A DNA stretch of 64,000 bases from Urmitella timonensis (GTDB lineage Bacteria; Actinomycetota; Actinomycetes; Actinomycetales; Actinomycetaceae): positions 620,001 through 684,000 of the forward strand of contig FQLW01000006.1 in assembly GCA_900120415.1 (NCBI GenBank), read 5' to 3'. Positions 44,852 through 55,960 of the stretch are shown one piece after another (the stretch's first letter is position 1; the number at the start of each line of letters is the position of its first letter). Under the pieces are notes generated by a model. That model saw nothing but the letters and a program-made list of their open reading frames with translations, searched no databases and was not told where the DNA came from. Position numbers and translations under genes: made by a program.

Positions 44852-45346
44852 CTAATCCGTAACAAACTGCATGAACAGCTCATTTAAGGACTGAGCATCT
44901 TCATCAGTTTTACAAATGACCAAAATAGTATCGTCACCTGCAATGCAGCCGAGCACGGCATCAAACCACGCCATATCGATTGCGCCCGCGAGCAGTTGCG
45001 CGCCCGCCGCCGGGGTACGCAGCACCACCTGGTTATGCACCACCGCGGAAGATACCAGCAGGTCTTGACACCATTTTGCCAGCTTTTCATTCCCGGAATC
45101 TTCCTGTCCTCGCCGCACCCGCACCGGGTAGGGGTCGGGCAACAAATAAATTGTTTTCCCGCTGGCGGCTCGAACTTTGGTGGCGCGTAAAGCTAAGAGA
45201 TCTCGCGATAAAGTGGCTTGGGTGGTAGGGATTCCTCGTTCAGCTAGGTGACTTAGCAGCTGTGACTGACTGGAAATCTCATGCTGGCTGAGAATTTCGC
45301 GAATAGCTTCCTCACGTGCAGTTTTAGTAGTTGGTACTGTCCCCAT
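44852..45346 (-). CDS. argR: Arginine repressor ArgR
   Basis: 164 residues. The N-terminal winged helix (AIREILSQHEISSQSQLLSHLAERG, TTQATLSRDLLALRATKV) binds ARG boxes; the C-terminal domain has the arginine-binding GAIDMAWFDAVLGCIAGDDTILVIC near residue 122. Hexameric repressor of arginine synthesis in the family. It starts 15 bases after argS. No arginine biosynthesis genes are in the window. Confidence 0.95.
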   Translation of the reverse strand: MGTVPTTKTAREEAIREILSQHEISSQSQLLSHLAERGIPTTQATLSRDLLALRATKVRAASGKTIYLLPDPYPVRVRRGQEDSGNEKLAKWCQDLLVSSAVVHNQVVLRTPAAGAQLLAGAIDMAWFDAVLGCIAGDDTILVICKTDEDAQSLNELFMQFVTD

Positions 45347-45361
45347 GCCTTTATCTTTCCG

Positions 45362-47032
45362 CTACATACGCTCGGGAGCTACCACGCCGCAAAGCTCTAA
45401 ACCATTTGCCAACACTTGCCGCACGGCCTCATTCAAGTGCCGGCGCGCCACGTGAGCGGCGGTTATCTTTTCGTCAGAGCGGGGTATTACTCGGCACTGG
45501 TTGTACCAAGTGTGATAGCCGGCTGCCAATTTCTCTAGATATCTGGGAATCCGGTGAGGTTCGCGTTCGTTAGCCGCCAGTTTAAGTTCTGCCGGGTATT
45601 GTGCCAAGATGCCTAATAGTTCGTTATCGGCAGGGCTAGAAAGCGTTGAAGCATCATATTTACCGTCAGCTAACACTCCTGCTTCGTCTGCGTTGCGCCC
45701 TACTGAACAGGTGCGAGCGTGGGCGTATTGCACATAGTAGACCGGGTTCTCATTTGAATGTGAACGCAGTAAATCTAAATCTATATCTACGGTGGAATCC
45801 ATTGATACTCGCACCAGCGAATAGCGAGCCGCGTCCACTCCTACCGCGTCTACCAGGTCATCTAGGGTGATTACTGTGCCGGCACGTTTGGACATTTTTA
45901 CTTCTACGCCGTTTTCTTTCAGATTCACCATCTGCCCGATAATTATTTCTAGGCTTTCTCCTGGCTGTCCCCCGAATGCGGCACACATGGCGTACATACG
46001 GTCGATATAGCCATGATGGTCGGCTCCTAGAATCAAGATTTCTTCGGTGGCTCCCCGGCGCTGTTTATCCCGATAGTAGGCAATATCGGCTGCAAAATAG
46101 GCGGGGTCGCCATCAGATTTCAAAATAACGCGGTCTTTGTCGTCACCATATTTTGTGGACTTTAGCCAGGTGGCGCCATCTTGCTCATAGATTACTCCGC
46201 GCGAACGCAGCTCTTCTATTGCGGCGTTTACTGCCCCGGAAGTGTGCAGCTCGTCCTCGTGGAAGAAAACATCAAAATCGGCTCGGAAGCTGTGTAGGCA
46301 GTCTTTAATTTCCTGGAACATCAGACCGGTGCCCACCTCGCGGAAGTATTCTTCCACTTGGGTCTGGGTGCGGTTTTCCAGTTCTATGCCTTCTTTTTTG
46401 GCTTGCTCGGCAACCCTGTTAGCTATGTCGAGGACATATTGTCCGCCGTATCCATCTTCGGGCACTTCTGTTCCTTGCCAGCGCGCCACTAATGATTTAG
46501 TGAAACGGCTAATCTGTGCTCCGTGGTCGTTGAAATAGTATTCGCGAGTAACTTCTGCCCCGCAGGCTGCCAAAATCCGGCAGAGGGTGTCGCCGACTGC
46601 CGCCCAGCGTCCTCCGCCTAGATGGATAGGACCGGTGGGGTTGGCGGAAACATATTCCACATTGACATGTTTTCCGCTCAAATCTCGACTGTGACCATAG
46701 GTTTTCCCGGCTTGCAGGATTGTGCCTACCAGTGCGCCCGCCGCTCCTGCTTCTAGCCATATGTTTACGAATCCCGGACCGGCTACCTCGGTTTTGGTGA
46801 TTCCTTCAACCTGGTCGAGTTGGGAGGTAATTTTGGTGGCGAGGTCGCGCGGCGCTATCCCGGCTTTTTTGGCTAATTGCATGGCGATATTGGTGGACCA
46901 ATCACCATTTCCTCGCGAGCGGGGTCGTTCCACTTTTACGGTGGCAGGAATGGTATCTGTGGTTAAGCCGATTTCTTCGCTCAGATTTCCTAGAATCTCG
47001 CGGATTAGGGCGCTTAGTTCTTCTGGAGTCAT
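45362..47032 (-). CDS. argS: Arginine-tRNA ligase
   Basis: 556 residues. The class I HIGH-like motif is HLGGG in NPTGPIHLGGGRWAAVGD near residue 137; KMSK appears as VEVKMSKRAGTVITLDDL near 372. The DALR anticodon-binding domain follows, with YVQYAHARTCSVGRNA and the end LANGLELCGVVAPERM. Length is typical. It is cotranscribed with argR. The cognate tRNA-Arg(ACG) lies 1.6 kb downstream. Confidence 0.96.
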   Translation of the reverse strand: MTPEELSALIREILGNLSEEIGLTTDTIPATVKVERPRSRGNGDWSTNIAMQLAKKAGIAPRDLATKITSQLDQVEGITKTEVAGPGFVNIWLEAGAAGALVGTILQAGKTYGHSRDLSGKHVNVEYVSANPTGPIHLGGGRWAAVGDTLCRILAACGAEVTREYYFNDHGAQISRFTKSLVARWQGTEVPEDGYGGQYVLDIANRVAEQAKKEGIELENRTQTQVEEYFREVGTGLMFQEIKDCLHSFRADFDVFFHEDELHTSGAVNAAIEELRSRGVIYEQDGATWLKSTKYGDDKDRVILKSDGDPAYFAADIAYYRDKQRRGATEEILILGADHHGYIDRMYAMCAAFGGQPGESLEIIIGQMVNLKENGVEVKMSKRAGTVITLDDLVDAVGVDAARYSLVRVSMDSTVDIDLDLLRSHSNENPVYYVQYAHARTCSVGRNADEAGVLADGKYDASTLSSPADNELLGILAQYPAELKLAANEREPHRIPRYLEKLAAGYHTWYNQCRVIPRSDEKITAAHVARRHLNEAVRQVLANGLELCGVVAPERM

Positions 47033-47115
47033 GCTTTAAGCCTAGACTGCCGGGCGTATTTCCTGCCAAATCTGGCGAGTTAGCCCACATCTTTGCTGGC
47101 TGGCAGAATGGGAAT

Positions 47116-47976
47116 ATGACTGACCAGGTTTACCATAAAGTCGATAACCGCCACCCGGAAGCTTTGGAATTGGAGGAGCTGGGGTTAAAGTGGCTGGCTG
47201 AGCCGATGTGTCGCGGCGGGGCGCACGTGGTGCGGGTTGCGGATTCTGGGCGCGGATACCTTGATACTGAGCTGATTCCGCAGGCAGCGATTACTCTCCA
47301 GGCGGCGCGTTCATTTGGGGCTGCTTTGGCATTTACCCATGCGGGCGGGGCGGATTGGTATGGTCAGCCGCCTCTAGGCTATTCAGGTCCTGGTTTTATG
47401 GGACGTTCCAGTTTGGATTTGATTTACGAGGACGATGGGCAAAACTGGGGAGAGTTTTTCGCGGTTCACCGGATTATGCCGAATCTGCCACCTGCCCTTG
47501 CTAATGGTTCTATTGATAGGGCGGGGGCTGCGGTTTTAGAAAAGCTGGCGCAACGTTTGCGCGACGGGGTTTTTGACGTTCCCGAACCGGAGCTGGTGAT
47601 GTCTCGAGCTTCACGTATTCATGGTGACCTGTGGACTGGGAATATTATTTGGGCTCCCTCTAGGGCTTTAAAGCGTTTTCCGTCTTTGGCGGGACGGGGA
47701 GATAACCGGAATTTACCTCTTCCCGAGGTGGTGGGGGTGCTAATTGACCCGGCTCCTTCTGGTGGTCACGCGGAGTCGGATTTGGCTGCGCTTGGGGTTT
47801 TTGGGCAGCCTTATCTGGAGGAAATCTACCGGGGCTATAACCAGGTTTCTCCCCTAGCTTCCGGCTGGCAGGAACGGATTAATCTGCATCAAATCCATAT
47901 GCTCGCGGTTCATGCGAATCTTTTTGGTGGCTCTTATGGATCTCATACGGTGGATTTGGCGCGTCAATACTTATAG
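47116..47976 (+). CDS. Fructosamine kinase / aminoglycoside-phosphotransferase-fold protein
   Basis: 286 residues of the fructosamine-3-kinase fold. The catalytic Asp is in SRIHGDLWTGNIIWAP near residue 170 and the metal Asp in GVLIDPAPSGGHAESDLAAL near 215; the N-terminal nucleotide loop is short. The family phosphorylates sugar-amine adducts on proteins, which then break down; this member is not proven. Divergent from argS with 83 bases between. Confidence 0.85.
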   Translation: MTDQVYHKVDNRHPEALELEELGLKWLAEPMCRGGAHVVRVADSGRGYLDTELIPQAAITLQAARSFGAALAFTHAGGADWYGQPPLGYSGPGFMGRSSLDLIYEDDGQNWGEFFAVHRIMPNLPPALANGSIDRAGAAVLEKLAQRLRDGVFDVPEPELVMSRASRIHGDLWTGNIIWAPSRALKRFPSLAGRGDNRNLPLPEVVGVLIDPAPSGGHAESDLAALGVFGQPYLEEIYRGYNQVSPLASGWQERINLHQIHMLAVHANLFGGSYGSHTVDLARQYL

Positions 47977-48163
47977 CTCTTGGTTATCGCGGTGCTTTCC
48001 GCAGTTTTGTAGGTTTTCCGGGAGGGCGATGGGCCGTAGATTTTGAACGTGCGGGTTGATTCTCTGCTCGGTGTTTTTTAGGTGTTTAACTGATTAGGGA
48101 CTTTTTGATTTGCCGTTTTGGCGCTCATGTTAGGTACAAGAAAAACAGGTTAGGCTAGTTTTC

Positions 48164-48709
48164 ATGAATCATATTGTTGCTTTAGTTATGGGCATGGTTT
48201 TACTGGCGGGTTCGGTCTGGATTCGGCACGGCAGCGCGAGGGCGCGTTTTTGGGTTCCAAAGAAAAGGAAAGATATTTCTCGTTCTGGGATTCTAATAAT
48301 TGATGAACGTTGGGTGTTAGTGTTTTTACCTGCCCTGGGTCTTTTTTTCTTGATGATTGGCACTATACTTCCGGCTTATGCATTCGGTAAACCCTGGAGC
48401 TACCTGTTTGTTACTTTATGTTTGTTTGGCGCGATTGTTGGGCTAATCGGAATGGTTTGGGGATTGACTAATCTCTACTATCCTGAGAGGCTACGACCGG
48501 CTTGGCTGCGTGAATACTACCGTCTCCTGGGTTATTCCCCTTCTCGCGGCTTAACTCTGGCTCCAAAGTGGTATCGCGAGCACCTCCAGGATGGACACCT
48601 AGAGAACCCGCGACTTCGCACCGCTCAGGGTAAAACAGAGCCTACTATCGAGAGCGCAACTAAGAAACAGTCCAAGAAAGTCAATCGCAGTAAACGTAAA
48701 CCGCACTAA
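48164..48709 (+). CDS. Membrane protein of unknown function
   Basis: 181 residues. Three hydrophobic segments (about 3-20, 49-71 and 79-103), a hydrophilic RPAWLREYYRLLGYSP region and a strongly basic tail (KKQSKKVNRSKRKPH). I do not recognise a family. No strong Shine-Dalgarno is visible. The gene lies 187 bases after the fructosamine kinase gene and 140 before htrA on the same strand. Confidence 0.65.
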   Translation: MNHIVALVMGMVLLAGSVWIRHGSARARFWVPKKRKDISRSGILIIDERWVLVFLPALGLFFLMIGTILPAYAFGKPWSYLFVTLCLFGAIVGLIGMVWGLTNLYYPERLRPAWLREYYRLLGYSPSRGLTLAPKWYREHLQDGHLENPRLRTAQGKTEPTIESATKKQSKKVNRSKRKPH

Positions 48710-48849
48710 GACACTGTCGCTAAAGTTAGCTTGTTTTATAGAATCTATGAGCGATTTTAGCCATCCAGATAACTTCCAGAAATCATCCAGATATAAGACA
48801 GTTCTTAGTGTCACTATTGGGGCATAGCGAGAATAGGAGATTGAAACTG

Positions 48850-50613
48850 ATGACCAATAAAAATAATTCGAACTGGCCTCAAGACCCGAATCAGCCGATT
48901 GATAACTGGGAAATGGATGACTGGCAAAGTGCTGGTTGGCCAGGTGAAACTCAAAGTGACACTCAAAGCGACCACCCTAATGTGTCGGCAGTAAATACTT
49001 CGATACCAACAAGTAATACTGCTGCTAGCACCCTAGGTGACCAGGAGGATTCCCCGGCAGCTATGCCTGAGCTACAGGGGAGAATCACCAGTGTCCAGCC
49101 AGGTTCTACCGGTTTGCCGGTAGAAGATAACAGAACCACTGCTTATCCTTTCGCCACTCCTAAAGAAAGCGACAGCCACCAATATGCTCACATAGCGTCC
49201 TATGAAATGTCCGCAGAGCCCGAAACAAATAACTTCTTGAACAATGGCTTTGGGCGAGAGGCAGATGCGCCCTCTGTTTCCGAAAATCAATTCCCGCCCT
49301 CCTCCCCTTATGAAAGCGCCCACACCACCTTTGAGGGCAGTTTTTATAATCAAACTCCTTACCAGCCCGCTTCGGTGGCAGGACAGTTCCCTCAAAGTGG
49401 GCAGGGAACTTGGGAACCCTCCCCGATGCCGGAAAAGAGTAAGGAAAAGAGCAAACGCGGACCTGGTTGGCTGGCAACTATTGCGATTGCAGTTACCGCC
49501 TCGCTGGCTTGCTGGGGATTAGTAGCTTATATGAACGCCGATAACACCACCTCTTTGGGAACTTCCCAGAGTAAAATCGCCACTCAAGCACCAGTGGTAC
49601 AGGCCAGTGGTAAAGCCACTGATTGGGAAACGGTAGCAAAAACTGTCCAGCCGTCCGTTGTGGCTATTCAGGTAGCTTCTGGGAGCTCAGGGGAAACCGG
49701 CTCCGGGGTTATTTTTGATCAAGCGGGACACGTAATCACCAACTATCACGTAGTGGCAGCGGCGATTACTGGAAATAGCAAAGTGCAAATCACCTTACAT
49801 AACGGCAAAATTTATGATGCGCAAGTGGTGGGGGCAGATGCTTCTACTGACCTGGCGGTTCTAAAATTCACTAACCCTCCAAAGACGCTAGAGATGGCTT
49901 CACTAGGTAGTTCCACTGATTTGCGGGTAGCACAACCAGTAGCCGCGATTGGTTCTCCGCTAGGACTAGAAAACACGGTAACTACCGGCATTATTTCTGC
50001 CCTAGACAGACCGGTGGCGGTTACTCAATCTTCAGGGGAGAAACGCTCCGGGATTGAGATTCCGGGACTGCATGAGCGCTCGGGAAGTGGCCAACAAGTT
50101 GTAACTAACGCTATTCAGGTGGATGCGGCCATCAATCCTGGTAACTCAGGTGGTCCGTTATTTAACGCATCTGGTCAAGTAATCGGGATTACTTCCTCAA
50201 TTGCTTCTTTGGGCTCGAATAGTTCCGGTCAATCCGGTTCGATTGGTATCGGGTTCGCCATTCCGGTGAATCTGGTTAAAAACGTGGCAGATCAAATCCT
50301 TAAGACCGGGAAAGTTACCCACGCCGTGTTAGGGGTAACTATTAAGACCGGAATAGCAAAAGTAGCTGGGGAATCTCAAGTAGGAGCAGCTGTAGAGCAA
50401 GTGGTTCCTGGTTCGGCTGCCGACAAGGCTGGACTAAAGAGTGGCGATTTGATTACCAAGATTGACAAGCACGATATTAGTTCTGGAACAGCTTTAACCG
50501 GGTATGTACGTTGGTATAAACCAGGTGACCAAGTTACTTTAACCTTGCTGCGTTCCGATGGGGAACATCAAATTAAGGTAACTTTAGGGGCTGAATCTGC
50601 GCTACAGCGATAA
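48850..50613 (+). CDS. htrA: HtrA/DegP-family membrane-anchored serine protease
   Basis: 587 residues from ATG at 48850 (AGGAG about ten bases upstream). A disordered cytoplasmic N-terminus of about 200 residues, a single membrane helix (WLATIAIAVTASLACWGLVAY), then the trypsin-like domain: His in ITNYHVV near 300, Asp in STDLAVL near 335, Ser in NPGNSGGP near 433. One PDZ domain follows (LGVTIKTG to GDLITKIDKHDI). This is the PepD/HtrA layout of actinobacteria, used in quality control of exported proteins. Confidence 0.93.
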   Translation: MTNKNNSNWPQDPNQPIDNWEMDDWQSAGWPGETQSDTQSDHPNVSAVNTSIPTSNTAASTLGDQEDSPAAMPELQGRITSVQPGSTGLPVEDNRTTAYPFATPKESDSHQYAHIASYEMSAEPETNNFLNNGFGREADAPSVSENQFPPSSPYESAHTTFEGSFYNQTPYQPASVAGQFPQSGQGTWEPSPMPEKSKEKSKRGPGWLATIAIAVTASLACWGLVAYMNADNTTSLGTSQSKIATQAPVVQASGKATDWETVAKTVQPSVVAIQVASGSSGETGSGVIFDQAGHVITNYHVVAAAITGNSKVQITLHNGKIYDAQVVGADASTDLAVLKFTNPPKTLEMASLGSSTDLRVAQPVAAIGSPLGLENTVTTGIISALDRPVAVTQSSGEKRSGIEIPGLHERSGSGQQVVTNAIQVDAAINPGNSGGPLFNASGQVIGITSSIASLGSNSSGQSGSIGIGFAIPVNLVKNVADQILKTGKVTHAVLGVTIKTGIAKVAGESQVGAAVEQVVPGSAADKAGLKSGDLITKIDKHDISSGTALTGYVRWYKPGDQVTLTLLRSDGEHQIKVTLGAESALQR

Positions 50614-50636
50614 CTGATTATTTGCTGGACATAAAG

Positions 50637-50677
50637 AAATCGGGGGGGGATTTCCCATGGGAAATACCCCCCGATTT
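50637..50677. terminator. Bidirectional terminator between htrA and the matrixin-like gene
   Basis: AAATCGGGGGG (50637-50647) pairs with CCCCCCGATTT (50667-50677); the inner ATTTCCCATGGGAAAT is a further palindrome. It lies 24 bases after htrA and 22 bases after the convergent protease gene. Confidence 0.85.
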
Positions 50678-50698
50678 ATTTGCAAGTATTCACTTATT

Positions 50699-51793
50699 TT
50701 AAGAAGTAAAGGAACGGAAGAATCCGCCTACCCAAGAGAATACTCGCACGAAGAACACGCGTACCTTAACTACGAAACTCTCAGATTCCTCTGCATTATT
50801 ATCAGGGGTAACGCTCGGTTCTGGTACTGCGGTGGGAGGAGCATCCGGAATCGGAGCCTCCGTAAAGGTAGGGTCTGAGGTAGAGGTAGTAGGTTCTGAG
50901 CTGGGCTTGCTGCTGGGCTCTGGTTGAACTTCCGGCTCCGAAGTAGGCTGCGGGGAAGTAGTTGGTTCTTGAGTAGGCTCAGCCGAGGGAGAGGGAGTAG
51001 TCGGGTTTTCACTGGGCGTACTGCTGGGCTGCCCAGAGGCATCCGGAGAAGGTTTGCTAGTTTCGGACGGCACTTCCGGTTGGGTTGGTTGGGTAGTTGG
51101 CTTCGGGTCTTCACTAGGTTTCGGAGAAACCGTGGGTTGCTCACTGGGCGGAACCGGTTGTGAACCCGCGGGGTATCCCAAATGCCGTTCCAGACCTTGC
51201 AAGGCTAAAGCCACATCTGCATCTGTAATCGGGTTTTTGAAGTCTTTGACCCCTGCCATACCGGCGGCCATTAAATCACCCTTACAAGTATGGTCTACCC
51301 CTAAAAGATGTCCCAGCTCATGGGCAACGGTTGAAACCTGGGTGAGCCAGCCGCTGCGATCGAGGCGTAGGTACAGAAGCCGTTGTGCAGCATAGGCGGT
51401 ACCGATAGCCTTACCCTCGGAATAAGGAGAATCGATTACCCGTACCGGGCGATTAGCCATCGAGTCCACGAATTGGAAGGTAATTTTTCCGCCACTGCGT
51501 TCGGTCCACATCTTGGTGGCGGCTTCAATCGCCGGGCGGAATTTAGTGTTCCCCAAGTACAGCGACAAAGTATAGGAATCGGCACTGGTAGCACCAATCA
51601 AGAAAACATCCAGGTTACTAATTGGTTGCCCTTTGGCGACCTGGTTATGCATTACCCGGCATTCTCGCACCGTGGGTGTCCGATCAGCTGCCTGCACATT
51701 TTGATTACCAGAAACCGCTAGCAGTCCTCCTAGCGCCAATCCCACCATTGTTAGGGTTCCTAATAGGACATTCTTTTTCCTCGTCATTGTCAT
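50699..51793 (-). CDS. Secreted matrixin/snapalysin-like zinc metalloprotease
   Basis: 364 residues. Signal peptide (residues 1-36, QAA site). The zinc motif HELGHLLGVDH at residues 158-168 (HExxHxxGxxH, a metzincin) is followed by DLMAAGMAGV, which supplies the Met-turn. After about residue 210 comes a 125-residue linker of P, S, T and E repeats (SEDPKPTTQPTQPE type), and then a hydrophobic-cationic end (SFVVKVRVFFVRVFSW). There is no LPxTG. A secreted protease loosely held on the envelope is plausible. Confidence 0.85.
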   Translation of the reverse strand: MTMTRKKNVLLGTLTMVGLALGGLLAVSGNQNVQAADRTPTVRECRVMHNQVAKGQPISNLDVFLIGATSADSYTLSLYLGNTKFRPAIEAATKMWTERSGGKITFQFVDSMANRPVRVIDSPYSEGKAIGTAYAAQRLLYLRLDRSGWLTQVSTVAHELGHLLGVDHTCKGDLMAAGMAGVKDFKNPITDADVALALQGLERHLGYPAGSQPVPPSEQPTVSPKPSEDPKPTTQPTQPEVPSETSKPSPDASGQPSSTPSENPTTPSPSAEPTQEPTTSPQPTSEPEVQPEPSSKPSSEPTTSTSDPTFTEAPIPDAPPTAVPEPSVTPDNNAEESESFVVKVRVFFVRVFSWVGGFFRSFTS

Positions 51794-51976
51794 AGTTAAA
51801 TACTACTAAGCCAAAAGATTAAAGCAAGGTGAAAGTAATATCCAAGCTGAGAGCTTCTTCATATCTACCTTATCCTTGAAAGCTTCAATAAAAAATTACC
51901 CTTAGTAGCTAATTGCACAGCCACTTCTTATGGGTAATAGCTCCTCTTCATAGCATCAAGATGTGCAGCTATAAAT

Positions 51977-52010
51977 AATCGGGGCCTGACTGTGAAGTCA
52001 GGCCCCGATT
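51977..52010 (-). terminator. Terminator of rpoB-rpoC
   Basis: Perfect 15-bp inverted repeat (51977-51991 with 51996-52010) with a GTGA loop, 24 bases after the rpoC stop, followed by TATTTATAG on the minus strand. Confidence 0.92.
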
Positions 52011-52033
52011 AAACAGCTTCCTAGGTTAGAAAA

Positions 52034-55000
52034 CTAAAGATTCAGACCAAAAGAATCCTCAAAGTTGATTCCTGCCAAGAAATCATCGTCTATTTCAGGA
52101 ACTTTGAAATCGTCAGCAGACCAACCCATCTTGGACATTGCTTCCTCAGTGGGTTCCACGCTGGCATCACGGAACATGGCCAGACCGGTACCCGCCGGAA
52201 TCAACTTACCAAGAATAACGTTCTCTTTCAGACCTACCAGCGGATCTTTCTTATGATTCATGGCCGCGTCAGTGAGCACCTTCGTAGTCTCCTGGAAGGA
52301 CGCTGCCGACAACCAAGAATCGGTAGCCAAGGAGGCTTTAGTAATCCCCATCAGTTCCGGACGAGCCGCAGCCGGCTCCCCGCCCTCGGAAACTACCTTG
52401 CGGTTAATGGAGCGGAACCGAATCGAATCCACCAAAGTACCCGGCAAAAGCTCGGTATCACCCGATTTGAGGACGGTTACCCGCCGTAGCATCTGACGGA
52501 CAATCACCTCAATGTGCTTGGAGTGAATATCCACGCCCTGCGAACGGTAAACCTCTTGAACTTCATTCACCAGCTGCCTTTGAGTAGAGTTCACACCCAA
52601 AATCCGCAAAACTTTCTTCGGATCCAAACGTCCCTCAGTCAGCTGTTCGCCAACCTCCACATGGTCACCGTCAGAGACAATCAGCTTCATCCGGCGCGGA
52701 GCGTCAATAATCAAGTCATCTTGACCATCATCACGCACCACTACCAACTGACGAGGCTCACCCGGTTCATCAACAATCTTGATACGCCCGGCAGCCTCGG
52801 TAATCAGGGCTTCGCCCTTGGGGGTACGAGCCTCGAAGAGCTCCTGTACACGCGGCAGACCCTGGGTAATATCGGCTGCGCCAGCCGCACCACCGGTGTG
52901 GAAAGTACGCATCGTCAGCTGAGTACCCGGCTCCCCAATCGACTGGGCAGCGATAATCCCCACCGCTTCCCCAATATCGACCCGTTTACCAGTCGCCAGA
53001 GAACGCCCATAACAAGACGCACAAGTACCGGCCTCAGATTCACAGGTCAAAACCGAGCGTACCGGAATTTCGGTTACCCCCGCCTCGATTAAGGCATCAA
53101 TCTTCTCGTCACCAATATCGGTTCCCTTGGCAAATACCAGATTGCCATCCGCGTCAGTAACGTCCTTGGAAAGAGTACGTCCATAGGCAGTGGTTTCTAC
53201 GATGTCCAGTTTATAAACCTTGCCATCTTCAGAAACACCTACAATCGGCAGTACTAGACCGCGGCGAGTACCACAGTCCTGTTCGCGAACAATAACGTCC
53301 TGGGACACGTCCACCAGACGACGAGTCAAATAACCCGAGTCGGCAGTACGCAATGCGGTATCGGCCAAACCTTTACGCGCACCGTGAGTAGCGATGAAGT
53401 ATTCCAGAACAGATAGACCGGAACGGTAGTTCGATTTAATCGGCTGCTCAATCAGCTTCTGCTTCGGGTCAGCCACCAGACCACGCATACCGGAAATCTG
53501 TCGAATCTGATCCCAGTTACCACGAGCACCAGAAGAAACCATCCGGTTCACCTGGTTACGAGCCGGGAAGTTCTCCCGCATTGCCTCGGCAACTTTAGCA
53601 GTACATTCGGTCCACAAATCCACCAGTTCGTTGTAACGATCCTGGGCGGTAATCAAACCTAAATCTGCGTCCTCTTGCACCTTGGCAGCTTTCTCGTCAT
53701 ATTTGGCTAGAATCTCTGCCTTTATCGGGGGCTCTACCACGTCAGCAAAGCCGATGGTAGTACCCGACCAGGTTGCCCAGTGGAAACCGGTCTCTTTCAA
53801 AGCGTCCAGTGAGGCTGCCACATTACCTTTGTCGTAACGTTCCGCCAAGGTATTGACAATCCGGGACAGTCCTTTCTTGTCTACCTGCTCGTTTACGAAC
53901 GGGTAAGAAACCGGCAGTGCCTCATTGAAGAAGCAACGTCCAATCGATGTTTCGAACTCTACCGGATCGCCCTCTTCAAATCCTTCCGGAGCCTGCCAAT
54001 CCTTTGGAGGAACCGTACCCGGCTCGAAACGAATCAAAGCGGTTGCGTTAATGTCCAGACGGTTCTGGTCATAAGCCATAATGGCTTCACCCAAAGAAGA
54101 GAACTTGGGGGTAATCGGGTTTCCGTCCTCATCGGTCGGAACCGGTAGTGCCGGATCCGGATCGGAGGTCAAGTGGTAAATCCCAATCACCATATCCTGG
54201 GAGGGCATAGTTACCGGGCGACCATCAGCCGGCTTCAAAATATTATTGGAAGACAGCATCAAAATTCGCGCCTCTGCCTGTGCTTCCGCACCCAGCGGCA
54301 GGTGAACAGCCATCTGGTCACCATCAAAGTCCGCGTTGAACGCGCCACAAGCCAGCGGGTGAAGCTGAACTGCTTTACCCTCAATCAAAATCGGCTCGAA
54401 AGCCTGAATACCTAGGCGGTGCAAAGTAGGAGCGCGGTTCAGCAACACCGGATGCTCGGTGATTACCTCATCGAGCACGTCCCACACCTGCGGACGCTGG
54501 CGTTCTACCATCCGCTTCGCGGCCTTGACATTCTGAGCTTCTTGTCGCTCAACCAGTCGTTTCATTACGAACGGCTTAAACAGCTCCAAAGCCATCTGCT
54601 TGGGCAAACCGCACTGGTGCAGCCTGAGCTGCGGACCTACCACGATTACGGAACGACCAGAATAATCAACTCGCTTACCCAATAGGTTCTGACGGAAACG
54701 CCCCTGCTTTCCCTTGAGCATATCGGATAGGGACTTCAACGGACGGTTACCCGGACCAGTCACCGGACGACCGCGGCGACCATTATCGAAAAGGGCGTCC
54801 ACAGATTCTTGCAGCATCCGCTTTTCGTTATTAACGATAATCTGGGGAGCACCCAAATCCAACAGTCGCTTTAAGCGGTTATTACGGTTAATCACCCGGC
54901 GGTACAAATCGTTCAAGTCAGAGGTAGCAAAGCGACCACCGTCTAGCTGCACCATCGGACGTAGATCCGGAGGAATCACGGGAATCCGGTCAAGCACCAT

Positions 55001-55930
55001 CGAATCTGGGTTGTTCCCGGTCTGCAAGAAAGCCGAAATGACTTTCAAGCGCTTTAGAGCCCGAATCTTACGCTGTCCGGTACCGGTTTCCACTTCTTCT
55101 TTCAGCTTTTCAGCTTCAGCCTTGAGGTCGAAGTCCCGCAGACGCTTTTGGACTGCCTGCGCGCCCTTGTCGCCCTTGAAATAAATGCCGTAACGCATCT
55201 CCAAGTCGCGGTAAAGCCGCTCATCACCTTCGAGGTCACCTACCTGTAGTTCCTTGAAACGGGTGAATACCTCGTCCCGACGAGTCAGTTCCCGATCGAG
55301 CTTGCGCCGCATCTGAGTAACCTCTTTATCGGCGATTTTACGAACTTTTTCCTTTTCAGCGTTCTTGGCATCATTGGCTTCTAAGGCTGCCAAATCTTTT
55401 TCCAGTTTTTCCTGGCGGGCAACAATCTGCGCCTCGCAGCGTTCAGTTAAACGCTGTTTTTCCAGGCTAAGCTCGTTTTCCAGATTCGGTAAATCCTGGT
55501 GGCGAGCATCCTCATCGACCTCGGTAATCATATAGGCCGCGAAGTAAATTACCTTTTCCAGGTCTTTGGGTGCTAAATCCAGCAGGTAACCCAGACGGGA
55601 GGGCACGCCCTTGAAATACCAGATATGGGTAACCGGGGCAGCCAGTTCAATATGACCCATACGTTCGCGGCGCACCTTGGAGCGAGTAACTTCTACCCCG
55701 CAGCGCTCACAAACGATGCCTTTGTAGCGCACCCGCTTGTATTTTCCACAAGCACATTCCCAGTCCCTAGTGGGACCGAATATCCGTTCACAGAACAGAC
55801 CGTCTTTCTCGGGCTTTAGGGTGCGGTAGTTAATTGTTTCCGGCTTTTTGACTTCGCCAAATGACCATTCCGCCACAGCATCAGCGGTCGCCATGCCGAT
55901 ATGTAGTTGATCGAATTTATTTGCATCCAT
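52034..55930 (-). CDS. rpoC: RNA polymerase beta' subunit
   Basis: 1298 residues, the actinobacterial length. The zinc ribbon [20 protein letters not shown] near residue 60, the catalytic [15 protein letters not shown] near 536, the bridge helix and trigger loop region [19 protein letters not shown] near 1000. Starts 30 bases after rpoB. Confidence 0.98.
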   Translation of the reverse strand: MDANKFDQLHIGMATADAVAEWSFGEVKKPETINYRTLKPEKDGLFCERIFGPTRDWECACGKYKRVRYKGIVCERCGVEVTRSKVRRERMGHIELAAPVTHIWYFKGVPSRLGYLLDLAPKDLEKVIYFAAYMITEVDEDARHQDLPNLENELSLEKQRLTERCEAQIVARQEKLEKDLAALEANDAKNAEKEKVRKIADKEVTQMRRKLDRELTRRDEVFTRFKELQVGDLEGDERLYRDLEMRYGIYFKGDKGAQAVQKRLRDFDLKAEAEKLKEEVETGTGQRKIRALKRLKVISAFLQTGNNPDSMVLDRIPVIPPDLRPMVQLDGGRFATSDLNDLYRRVINRNNRLKRLLDLGAPQIIVNNEKRMLQESVDALFDNGRRGRPVTGPGNRPLKSLSDMLKGKQGRFRQNLLGKRVDYSGRSVIVVGPQLRLHQCGLPKQMALELFKPFVMKRLVERQEAQNVKAAKRMVERQRPQVWDVLDEVITEHPVLLNRAPTLHRLGIQAFEPILIEGKAVQLHPLACGAFNADFDGDQMAVHLPLGAEAQAEARILMLSSNNILKPADGRPVTMPSQDMVIGIYHLTSDPDPALPVPTDEDGNPITPKFSSLGEAIMAYDQNRLDINATALIRFEPGTVPPKDWQAPEGFEEGDPVEFETSIGRCFFNEALPVSYPFVNEQVDKKGLSRIVNTLAERYDKGNVAASLDALKETGFHWATWSGTTIGFADVVEPPIKAEILAKYDEKAAKVQEDADLGLITAQDRYNELVDLWTECTAKVAEAMRENFPARNQVNRMVSSGARGNWDQIRQISGMRGLVADPKQKLIEQPIKSNYRSGLSVLEYFIATHGARKGLADTALRTADSGYLTRRLVDVSQDVIVREQDCGTRRGLVLPIVGVSEDGKVYKLDIVETTAYGRTLSKDVTDADGNLVFAKGTDIGDEKIDALIEAGVTEIPVRSVLTCESEAGTCASCYGRSLATGKRVDIGEAVGIIAAQSIGEPGTQLTMRTFHTGGAAGAADITQGLPRVQELFEARTPKGEALITEAAGRIKIVDEPGEPRQLVVVRDDGQDDLIIDAPRRMKLIVSDGDHVEVGEQLTEGRLDPKKVLRILGVNSTQRQLVNEVQEVYRSQGVDIHSKHIEVIVRQMLRRVTVLKSGDTELLPGTLVDSIRFRSINRKVVSEGGEPAAARPELMGITKASLATDSWLSAASFQETTKVLTDAAMNHKKDPLVGLKENVILGKLIPAGTGLAMFRDASVEPTEEAMSKMGWSADDFKVPEIDDDFLAGINFEDSFGLNL

Positions 55931-55960
55931 AATCGACTCTTACCTTCTTTTCCCTGCTGC

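Noticed and set aside
50642-50649. G8 run after htrA
   Set aside because: It is part of the terminator stem between convergent genes, so slippage there would not switch a product.
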